DNA of 14,134 nucleotides from Flavobacteriaceae bacterium (GTDB lineage Bacteria; Bacteroidota; Bacteroidia; Flavobacteriales; Flavobacteriaceae): the NCBI GenBank assembly GCA_030828025.1, contig JAURDG010000013.1, positions 1 through 14,134 of the forward strand, written 5' to 3'. The notes beneath the pieces are model-generated. The model was not told the origin of the DNA, made no database searches, and saw only the letters and a list, made by a program, of their open reading frames with translations. Below are positions 6,162 through 13,096 of the stretch, in pieces (positions within the stretch are counted from its first letter, which is position 1; every line of letters begins with the position of its first letter). The position numbers and the translations under genes are program-made.

Positions 6162-7562
6162 TTATTTTAGTGTTGATGGGCAGATGTAATCAGTCCGCTT
6201 AATTGTTGTTTTTTTAAGTGCAGCATAACCACCCAATACATTGATGGCACCGTGGATTCCTCTACTCTTGAGAATTGATGCTGCAATGACACTACGGTAA
6301 CCACCTGCACAGTGGATGTAAAAAGGCTTTGTTTTATTGAAAGAACCTAAATTATCATTCAATAAATCTAAGGGTGTATTAAGCCCGCCTTCCACGTGTT
6401 CGCTAGCAAATTCCCCAGGTTTACGCACATCAAATATGGGCAGTTGACCTTCAGCAACTGCTGCAGCTTCAATATTTTCAATGGCATCTGTTTCGTTGCC
6501 TGCGGCTACCCATGCTTCGATTCCTCCGTTGAGGTAGCCCAAAACTTGATCAAAGCCAACACGAGCCAATCTGGTAATGGCTTCTTGCTCACGACCTTTA
6601 TCGACAACCAAAAGAATAGGATGTTTGATGTCGCCAATCATGGCACCAACCCAAGGCGCAAAACCGCCATCCAACCCAATAAAAATACTGTTTGGAATAT
6701 GGGCTTGTGTAAAAGCATCCTGATGCCGAACATCGAGAACGAGCGCACGATTTTGGGTTGCTGCATGTTCAAAATCCTCTGGGCTTAGCGGAATTAGTCC
6801 TTGAGCGAGTACGTCTTTAACATCTGAGTAGCCCTCTTTGTTAAGTTTTACGTTCGCTGGGAAATAGGCTGGGGCGGGCATGAGCCCATCGGTGAGCTGG
6901 CGAATAAAATCTTCTTTGCTTAACGATGTATCCAACGCGTAGTTGCTCTTTTTTTGGTCACCTAAAGGGCCAAAAGTCTCCTTGCTGATATTTTTACCAC
7001 ATGCCGAACCCGCACCATGCGCAGGATATAACAACACATCATCGGGCAACGGCATAATTTTTTGATGTAGGCTTTCGTACAAAATTCCAGCGAGTTGTTC
7101 TTGGGTCATGTCTGCTGCTTTTTGTGCCAAGTCGGGGCGCCCAACATCACCTAGAAAAAGCGTATCTCCAGAAAATAAAGCGTGCTCTTTGCCGTGCTCG
7201 TCTAGCAGTAAGTAGCAGGTACTTTCCATTGTATGTCCTGGAGTATGGATGACCTTTAATGTTACTGCTCCAATAGTGAATTCTTGTCCGTCTTTGGCTA
7301 TAATGGCATCAAATTTTGGATTGGCTTGTGGGCCAAAAACAATAGGTGCTCCAGTAGCTTTTGACAGGCTTACATGCCCGCTGACAAAATCTGCGTGAAA
7401 ATGTGTTTCAAAAATATACTTAATAGACGCCTTATTTTTTTTTGCTTTTTCTACATAACTACTAATTTCTCGAAGTGGGTCAATGACAGCAGCCTCACCA
7501 TCGCTTTCAATGTAATAGGCACCTTGAGCAAGACAGCCCGTATATATTTGTTCTAAAATCAT
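6162..7562 (-). CDS. Persulfide dioxygenase (ETHE1-like) fused to two rhodanese domains
   Basis: The product has 466 residues. A metallo-beta-lactamase-fold domain (about 1-205) carries the ETHE1-type mononuclear iron site: His54 and His56 in THFHADFVSGH, His110 in TPGHTMEST, Asp133 in SGDTLFLGD and His182 in YPAHG. By analogy with ETHE1 the ligands are His54, His110 and Asp133. A first rhodanese-like domain (about 258-355, LVLDVRHQDAF, LNGGIEAW) has no Cys in the active loop. A second (about 366-462) has the intact loop HCAGGYRS with Cys418. The enzyme should oxidise glutathione or similar persulfide to sulfite, while the rhodanese moves sulfane sulfur, for example to thiosulfate. The layout resembles CstB of Staphylococcus. 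It lies 17 bases after the SulP gene and 2 before the YeeE pair. Confidence 0.93.
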   Translation of the reverse strand: MILEQIYTGCLAQGAYYIESDGEAAVIDPLREISSYVEKAKKNKASIKYIFETHFHADFVSGHVSLSKATGAPIVFGPQANPKFDAIIAKDGQEFTIGAVTLKVIHTPGHTMESTCYLLLDEHGKEHALFSGDTLFLGDVGRPDLAQKAADMTQEQLAGILYESLHQKIMPLPDDVLLYPAHGAGSACGKNISKETFGPLGDQKKSNYALDTSLSKEDFIRQLTDGLMPAPAYFPANVKLNKEGYSDVKDVLAQGLIPLSPEDFEHAATQNRALVLDVRHQDAFTQAHIPNSIFIGLDGGFAPWVGAMIGDIKHPILLVVDKGREQEAITRLARVGFDQVLGYLNGGIEAWVAAGNETDAIENIEAAAVAEGQLPIFDVRKPGEFASEHVEGGLNTPLDLLNDNLGSFNKTKPFYIHCAGGYRSVIAASILKSRGIHGAINVLGGYAALKKTTIKRTDYICPSTLK

Positions 7563-7579
7563 CGCTTTTTTTTACAAAA

Positions 7580-9316
7580 CTAAGGTTTTAATTTATTTGT
7601 TTGGGCGGCAATGTTTTCCGAATGCTCTGTTGCCTCCAACTCGCCCTTGAGGTAAGAAACGGCATCTGAGGTCTTTGAAAAAAAGCGGTTAACACCAATT
7701 TGTTCCATAAGCCCAGAACGTTGCATGGCATCGCGGGTAGGACCAATAGCACCCGCAACACTAAAGCCAATCCCTTTTAGCTTTAGCTGGTTAATGATAT
7801 GATGCATCAATTCAATTGAAGAGCTGTCGAGATAACTTATACCTCTCGAAATCAAGACCACTTCTTGTAAGTTGGTTCCCTTTTTGGCAACTTCATACAT
7901 CAAGACTTCATTAAAGTAGTCTTTATTGGCAAAAAATAGGGGTGCATCAAATCTAAAGAGTAATAAATGTTCATCTTGCTCAACGTCTTGACTAAATCGG
8001 TTTATGTTTTTGTAGTAATGGGTATTTTTTATTTTGCCTAACACGGCATAATGTGGCTTTACACTTCGAGCAACCCAAACGATTAATGATGCCAATATAC
8101 CCAAAACCAACCCTTCGATGATTCCGACATAAAGCGTAATGATAAAGGTGCATAAAAAGACCAAAAACTCGGCGCGTGCTTGTTGCCAAAGCATTTTGGG
8201 GTACTGAAAACTAAGCAATTGAATTAATGAAAAAAGGACAATTGCCGACAGCGAAGCCATTGGAATATGCGTGAATAGGGGCGTAAGTACAAAAAGCGAA
8301 AAGCCAACCAGCAATGCACTAAAGAGTACTGCCCACCTTGAACGTGCACCACTTCCCATCAAAATGGATGAACGTGAGAAACTGGCACTCGCAACATAAG
8401 ACTGAAAAAAAGCACCAACGATATTGGCAAGTCCTAAGGCACGTAGCTCTTTGTTGGGATTGCTCTCTGCAATGCTGGTTTTGCTTTCGGCAGCCTTAAT
8501 GATGGTCATGGAGCTTAAAAATCCAAGAACGGCTAAAGCCGCAGCGAAAGCAAGCAGGTTGTTGACGATTGTATAATCGATAAAAGACCAATCAAATGCG
8601 GGCAAACCACGAGGAATGTGTCCAACTTCATCAACACCCACATCATACCATTGAAATATGCCTGTTGCTGCCGTAGCCAACACCACAACAATCAGTTCGA
8701 TGGGTATTTTTGGTAAAAAACGTTTCCCCAAAAACAGCAATACCAAGGACCCTAAGCCAATCGATGATGTAATCAAAACCAGCGAAGATGATGCCTTAAA
8801 CTGCGCTAATGGTTGCTTAAGTGTGTCAAGGCCTAAAAAAGGAGCGAGTTGACTTATTCCAATCAACAACACGGCTGCTGTGGTGAATCCACTAATTACG
8901 GGCTTGGATAAAAATTGAACGAGCACACCCAATTTCAACAACCCAAGAAGAAATTGAAATGCACCAACTAGGAGCGTAAGCATTATGGCAGCTTGGATAT
9001 AAGCACCGAGATCGGGCAGCTTTAAGGACACCAAAAAAGCAGCCACAAGCATGGAATCCAATGCGGCAGGACCAACACTCAAAAAACGTGAACTACCAAA
9101 TAGCCCATAAAGCAAAACAGGAACAAAGGCAGCGTATAAGCCGTGGTGTGCGGGCAAGCCTGCTAATGTAGCATAAGCCATGGCTTGTGGGATAACCACA
9201 ACGCCTACGGTTAAGCCCGATTTTAGGTCAGCAAATGATGGTCTGCCTAGTTTTGATGTAAAGCTATTTTGTTGCCTCAAGAAACTTTTTTGATTAAGAA
9301 AAAACAAAAATACCAC
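7580..9316 (-). CDS. SulP/SLC26-family anion transporter with C-terminal STAS domain
   Basis: The product has up to 578 residues. The membrane domain (about 28-430) opens with the SulP signature DLKSGLTVGVVVIPQAMAYA, AGLPAHHGLYAAFVP and SVGPAALDSML. It continues with GLANIVGAFFQSYVASASFSRSS, the region of the conserved substrate-site helix. The STAS domain (about 450-556) has SRGISYLDSSSIELMHHI. Such proteins move sulfate, bicarbonate or other anions. Being first in a persulfide oxidation unit, it could export sulfite/sulfate or import a sulfur oxyanion. The start is uncertain: the frame begins at GTG 9316, with TTG at 9307 and TTG at 9280, and no ATG before the first helix. A TATTTTTG box at 9312-9305 would favour TTG 9280. 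PDO follows after 17 bases. Confidence 0.93.
   Translation of the reverse strand: MVFLFFLNQKSFLRQQNSFTSKLGRPSFADLKSGLTVGVVVIPQAMAYATLAGLPAHHGLYAAFVPVLLYGLFGSSRFLSVGPAALDSMLVAAFLVSLKLPDLGAYIQAAIMLTLLVGAFQFLLGLLKLGVLVQFLSKPVISGFTTAAVLLIGISQLAPFLGLDTLKQPLAQFKASSSLVLITSSIGLGSLVLLFLGKRFLPKIPIELIVVVLATAATGIFQWYDVGVDEVGHIPRGLPAFDWSFIDYTIVNNLLAFAAALAVLGFLSSMTIIKAAESKTSIAESNPNKELRALGLANIVGAFFQSYVASASFSRSSILMGSGARSRWAVLFSALLVGFSLFVLTPLFTHIPMASLSAIVLFSLIQLLSFQYPKMLWQQARAEFLVFLCTFIITLYVGIIEGLVLGILASLIVWVARSVKPHYAVLGKIKNTHYYKNINRFSQDVEQDEHLLLFRFDAPLFFANKDYFNEVLMYEVAKKGTNLQEVVLISRGISYLDSSSIELMHHIINQLKLKGIGFSVAGAIGPTRDAMQRSGLMEQIGVNRFFSKTSDAVSYLKGELEATEHSENIAAQTNKLKP
9305..9312 (-). promoter_or_regulatory. 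Possible -7 box (TATTTTTG) for the SulP/sulfur unit
   Basis: The octamer matches TAnnTTTG on the minus strand, in the divergent gap to topA. No clear TTG stands 19-21 bases upstream, so the promoter is weak or needs an activator. If used, transcription would start near 9299, making TTG 9280 the likely SulP start. The stretch is A/T-rich, so a chance match is possible. Confidence 0.35.
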
Positions 9317-9342
9317 AATTTTTTAAGAGCTATTCATATCTG

Positions 9343-9367
9343 TTGAGTGGCCGTTTTTGTCACTCAA
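9343..9367. promoter_or_regulatory. Perfect inverted repeat TTGAGTG-N11-CACTCAA between divergent SulP and topA
   Basis: The 7-bp arms are perfect (9343-9349 and 9361-9367) around an 11-base centre, 25 bases in all. It lies about 30 bases upstream of the possible SulP -7 box and about 40 bases upstream of the topA -7 box. No T-run follows, so it is not a typical terminator. It suits a dimeric regulator of the sulfur unit. It is not a standard Crp (TGTGA-N6-TCACA) or Fnr (TTGAT-N4-ATCAA) site. Regulator unknown. Confidence 0.45.
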
Positions 9368-9405
9368 ATATTCAATGTACTTCTTTCACAAATCTAAAAT
9401 TCTTC

Positions 9406-9413
9406 TACTTTTG
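9406..9413 (+). promoter_or_regulatory. Bacteroidota -7 promoter box (TACTTTTG) for topA
   Basis: This is an exact TAnnTTTG match, identical to the miaB box. It ends 16 bases before the topA ATG (9430). At the -33 position, 19 bases upstream, the sequence is TTTCACA, a partial match to TTG(ACA). Transcription would start near 9419, giving a leader of about 11 bases. It rules out the longer reading frame that begins upstream at 9343. Confidence 0.6.
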
Positions 9414-9429
9414 TCTCGAAAATCAGCCT

Positions 9430-11901
9430 ATGTCCAAGAATTTAGTTATAGTCGAATCTCCTGCAAAAGCCAAAACAATTGAGAAATTTTTAGGCAACGA
9501 ATTTAAGGTCGTTTCCAGCTATGGACACATTGCTGACTTGCCTGCAAAAGAGTTAGGCGTAGATGTGTCGGGCGATTTTAGTCCTAGCTATATTGTCAGT
9601 GATGACAAGAAAAAAGTAGTTCGTGAATTGAAGTCCTTAGCTAGTGCAGCAAAAACTGTTTGGCTTGCCAGTGATGAGGATCGAGAAGGAGAAGCGATTG
9701 CTTGGCACTTGAAAGAACAACTGGATTTAGACCTAAGCAACACCAAGCGTATTGTCTTTCATGAAATTACCAAAAATGCTATTCAACACGCTATTGCTCA
9801 TCCGAGAAACATTAACCAAAACCTAGTCGATGCACAGCAAGCACGAAGGGTCTTGGACCGATTGGTTGGCTATGAACTCTCGCCTATCCTTTGGCGAAAA
9901 GTCAAAGGCGGGTTATCAGCAGGTAGGGTGCAATCGGTTTCGGTACGTATTATTGTAGAGCGCGAGCGTGAAATAGAGGCGTTTACTCCAGAGGCTTCGT
10001 TTAAGCTACAGGCTATATTTGTAACACCTGATGGGATGCAAGTAAAGGCGACTAGCACAACTGCCTTTGAGACTGCTGCGGAAGCACAAGCGTTTTTAAC
10101 TAAAAACCTAGACACTGAATTTAATGTAACATCGCTGGAGCAAAAACCAGCAAAAAAGTCCCCAACAGCTCCTTTTACAACTTCTACCTTACAACAAGAA
10201 GCGGCGCGCAAGCTAGGCTTTTCTGTGAGCAGAACCATGTCCACAGCTCAACGCTTGTATGAATCGGGACTGATTACGTATATGCGTACGGACAGTGTAA
10301 ACCTTTCCCAACAAGCACTTAAAGAAGCGCAAGAGGTGATCACAAAAAATTACGGTGCCCATTATGCGAAACAGCGTGTATTTAAAACAAAGAATAAATC
10401 TGCGCAAGAGGCGCATGAGGCGATTCGTCCCACCAGTTTGGGGCGCACTTCTGTTGACACAACCCGGGACGAACAACGTCTCTATCAACTAATATGGCAG
10501 CGCACCATAGCCTCGCAAATGAGCGATGCCAAGTTAGAGCGGACAGTAGTTCAAATCAATACTAAAAAACACGATGTTACCTTTACGGCGCGCGGCGAGG
10601 TAATTAAATTTGATGGTTTTTTAAAGGTTTATTTAGAAGGCAGCGACGATGAGGAGGAACTTTCGGATGGCTTGTTGCCAAAAATGGCCAAAGGAGATAT
10701 GCTTCAAACCAAAAAAATCAGTGCAATCGAACGATTTACAAGGCCTCCAGCACGTTATACTGAGGCTTCTTTGGTTAAGCGATTGGAAGAATTGGGCATT
10801 GGGCGCCCCTCAACCTACGCACCAACCATTTCCACGATCATCAACCGAAAATACATTGAAAAGGGCACAGTAGAAGGTACTGAAAGAAAATACACCCAAT
10901 TGACCTTGCAAAAAGGACAAATAAAGCAAGCCGTATTGTCTGAACGTGTAGGCTCCGAAAAAGGAAAGTTGGTGCCCACAGATGTTGGAAGGCTGGTTAA
11001 TGATTTTTTGGTTACAAACTTCCCAAATGTTGTGGATTATCATTTTACAGCCAAAGTAGAGGAAGATTTTGATGCCATTGCTTTAGGCGAGGATGATTGG
11101 AAATCCATGATGAAAACTTTTTATAAAGATTTCCATCCTGTTGTTGAGGACGTTCGTAACAATGCCGAACGTGAAATTGGCGAACGTATTCTTGGTGTTG
11201 ACCCAAAAACAGGAAGGCAGCTTAGCGTGCGTTTGGGCAAGTTTGGTGCGATGGCGCAAATAGGCACCGTTGACGACGAAGAAAAACCATTGTTTGCTAG
11301 TTTACAACCCGATCAGCAATTGGCAAAAATCACTTTTGAAGAGGCGTTGGACTTATTTAAACTGCCACTACATTTGGGGGAGTATGAAGGTGCGCTAGTG
11401 GAGGTAAATAATGGACGATTTGGCCCTTATGTTCGGCATGGAACATCCTTTATTTCCTTACCCAAAGGCAAAAATCCATTAGCGACAACTTTGGAAGATG
11501 CCATAGAACTGATTAAAGAAAAGCAACGTGCAGATGCACCCATTGCCATGTACGAAGAACTACCGGTCACCAAGGGTGTTGGTCGATTTGGTCCGTTTAT
11601 CAAGTGGAATGGCTGGTTTATCAATGTGTCCAAAAAATATAACCACGATGCGCTTAGCGGAGCTAATATAGCCGAGCTCATCGAGGCAAAGAAGCAAAAA
11701 GAGGCCGAGCGAATTGTACACCATTGGGAAGAAGAAGGTGTGCGTATAGAAAAAGCGCGCTGGGGTCGTCATCACCTTATCAAGGGGAAACAAAAAGTGG
11801 AGCTGACCAAAGACGTGGACGTTTCTAAAATGACTTTAACGAAAGCCATGTCGTTGCTTGAACAGCAAAAACCGAAGAAGAAGCAAACTAAAAAGAAATA
11901 G
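9430..11901 (+). CDS. topA: DNA topoisomerase I (type IA)
   Basis: From ATG 9430 (MSKNLVIVESPAKAKTIEKF) the product has 823 residues. It relaxes negative supercoils through a transient 5'-phosphotyrosine link. The Toprim domain has the metal triad region SDEDREGEAIAWHL (Asp82, Asp84, Glu86), with Glu9 in VESPAKA. Further motifs are GLSAGRVQSVSVRI, the catalytic Tyr284 in ESGLITYMRTDSVNLS, QEAHEAIRPT and ELGIGRPSTYAPTI. The C-terminus holds Toprim-C repeats (GRFGPYVRHG, GRFGPFIKWNG) and a Lys-rich end. The protein has no cysteine, so the zinc fingers of the E. coli enzyme are absent, as I recall for Bacteroidota TopA. The frame extends upstream to 9343, but the -7 box and family start favour 9430. 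The next gene starts one base after its stop. Confidence 0.97.
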   Translation: MSKNLVIVESPAKAKTIEKFLGNEFKVVSSYGHIADLPAKELGVDVSGDFSPSYIVSDDKKKVVRELKSLASAAKTVWLASDEDREGEAIAWHLKEQLDLDLSNTKRIVFHEITKNAIQHAIAHPRNINQNLVDAQQARRVLDRLVGYELSPILWRKVKGGLSAGRVQSVSVRIIVEREREIEAFTPEASFKLQAIFVTPDGMQVKATSTTAFETAAEAQAFLTKNLDTEFNVTSLEQKPAKKSPTAPFTTSTLQQEAARKLGFSVSRTMSTAQRLYESGLITYMRTDSVNLSQQALKEAQEVITKNYGAHYAKQRVFKTKNKSAQEAHEAIRPTSLGRTSVDTTRDEQRLYQLIWQRTIASQMSDAKLERTVVQINTKKHDVTFTARGEVIKFDGFLKVYLEGSDDEEELSDGLLPKMAKGDMLQTKKISAIERFTRPPARYTEASLVKRLEELGIGRPSTYAPTISTIINRKYIEKGTVEGTERKYTQLTLQKGQIKQAVLSERVGSEKGKLVPTDVGRLVNDFLVTNFPNVVDYHFTAKVEEDFDAIALGEDDWKSMMKTFYKDFHPVVEDVRNNAEREIGERILGVDPKTGRQLSVRLGKFGAMAQIGTVDDEEKPLFASLQPDQQLAKITFEEALDLFKLPLHLGEYEGALVEVNNGRFGPYVRHGTSFISLPKGKNPLATTLEDAIELIKEKQRADAPIAMYEELPVTKGVGRFGPFIKWNGWFINVSKKYNHDALSGANIAELIEAKKQKEAERIVHHWEEEGVRIEKARWGRHHLIKGKQKVELTKDVDVSKMTLTKAMSLLEQQKPKKKQTKKK

Positions 11902-11902
11902 G

Positions 11903-13039
11903 TTGGAAGTCGATTTTTTGCATCCCGTTAATGATAGATTATTAGCACATAATCTGTTGCTACCCGATCAAATTATAGGAAGCAACCTCCGCATTCATAC
12001 CGCGCAAGATGGATTTCCCGAGCTTAAAGATGTTCGCATCGCCTTATTAACCGTAGATGATCGGGAAAAAGAAGAAAAGTCAATTCACTTTCGTTTTCGA
12101 AAACACTTTTATCAGCTTTTCTGTGGCAATTGGGATTTTATTTGTGCCGACCTCGGAGAATTGACCACAGGCGAACAGCCCGAAGACACCTATTTTGTAC
12201 TTCAATCGTTGGTAAAAGAGCTGTATCAGCGAAATATTTTAACCATTATAATAGGCGGTACTCAGGACAATACACTTGGGATGTTTCGTGGGCTGAGCAA
12301 GATGAATACCCTAGTCAACATTACTTCTATAGATGCGCGTTTTGATTTTGGTTTGGCAGGAGAATTGGTTTCCGACGAGAGCTATATGTCCAAAATTATC
12401 ACAGAAAAGCCCAACAACTTAAACCAATTTACAAATCTTGGTTATCAGAGCTATTATGTCTCTCAAGAAGAGCTTGATTTAATGCAAAAGTTATTTTTTG
12501 ATGCCTATCGATTGGGCGACGTTTTGGCCCCTGAATTTGATGTGGAGCCTATTTTGCGTGATACCGATATCTTGTCTGTCGATTTATCGGCGATTAAAGC
12601 CAGCGAACTCAATGCTTCTAAAGCACAGCCCAACGGTTTTGATGGTGCTCAAATGTGTCGTTTGATGCGTTATGCTGGACTAAGCGATCGGCTAAGTGTG
12701 CTGGGATTGTTTCATGTGTCAGATACGTTTGTTGGCGATCAATTGTTGGCACAAATGGTTTGGTATGCCCTCGAAGGCTATTGCTACAGGGTAAATGAAT
12801 ATCCTTTTTCGGTACATGAGGCGTGTACCAAATTTGTCGTTCCTCTTGAAGAGGAGACGCTTATTTTTTATAAAAGTCAAAAAAGTCATCGCTGGTGGAT
12901 TGAGGTGCCCAAAGCCAATAATTATAATAATAACATAGAAAAGACGTTATTACCTTGTGCTGAAAGCGACTATCGTGAGGCGCAAAAAGGCGACCTGCCA
13001 GCACGATGGTGGAAATCAGTTAAACGAAGTATGCATTAA
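11903..13039 (+). CDS. Arginase/formimidoylglutamase-fold protein with degenerate metal site
   Basis: The product has 378 residues from TTG 11903. The reading frame has no ATG near its beginning. TTG 11903, one base after the topA stop, gives LEVDFLHPVNDRLL, which fits the family start, whereas TTG 11858 lies inside topA. The ureohydrolase fold is visible in IIIGGTQDNT (about 115-124), NITSIDARFDFG (139-150) and DILSVDLSAIKASE (222-235). Compared with arginase the ligands read GGTQD for GGDHS, DARFD for DAHxD, and DLS for DxD: three of six metal ligands are replaced (His to Gln121, His to Arg146, Asp to Ser229). Such proteins are usually labelled formimidoylglutamase, but binuclear Mn catalysis looks unlikely. 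An Asn-rich patch (NNYNNNN) lies near the C-terminus. It probably shares the topA transcript; gldK follows after 57 bases. Confidence 0.88.
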   Translation: MEVDFLHPVNDRLLAHNLLLPDQIIGSNLRIHTAQDGFPELKDVRIALLTVDDREKEEKSIHFRFRKHFYQLFCGNWDFICADLGELTTGEQPEDTYFVLQSLVKELYQRNILTIIIGGTQDNTLGMFRGLSKMNTLVNITSIDARFDFGLAGELVSDESYMSKIITEKPNNLNQFTNLGYQSYYVSQEELDLMQKLFFDAYRLGDVLAPEFDVEPILRDTDILSVDLSAIKASELNASKAQPNGFDGAQMCRLMRYAGLSDRLSVLGLFHVSDTFVGDQLLAQMVWYALEGYCYRVNEYPFSVHEACTKFVVPLEEETLIFYKSQKSHRWWIEVPKANNYNNNIEKTLLPCAESDYREAQKGDLPARWWKSVKRSMH

Positions 13040-13057
13040 TTTCCATATTTTTGGAAA
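13040..13057 (+). promoter_or_regulatory. Small dyad TTTCCA-N6-TGGAAA with embedded -7 box before gldK
   Basis: Directly after the stop of the arginase-fold gene there are perfect 6-bp arms around a 6-base loop. Inside lies TATTTTTG (13046-13053), a match to the -7 element TAnnTTTG. No TTG is seen 19 bases before it. If active, transcription would start near 13060 with a leader of about 37 bases to gldK. The dyad could also be a weak RNA hairpin. Modest evidence only. Confidence 0.35.
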
Positions 13058-13096
13058 TCGGTTTTGATGATGAACCATATTTTAATTAATATTTGA

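Noticed and set aside
6396..6788. Plus-strand 130-codon frame opposite the dioxygenase-rhodanese gene
   Set aside because: Antisense shadow of a well-supported gene; no recognisable domain.
9343..9429. N-terminal extension of TopA from 9343
   Set aside because: The added 29 residues contain the -7 box region and no TopA similarity; the family start MSKNLVIVESPAKAK is at 9430.
12747..12765. Second sigma-54-like site (TTGGCAC) on the plus strand
   Set aside because: It has the -24 half but no GC at the -12 position, and lies inside a coding region.
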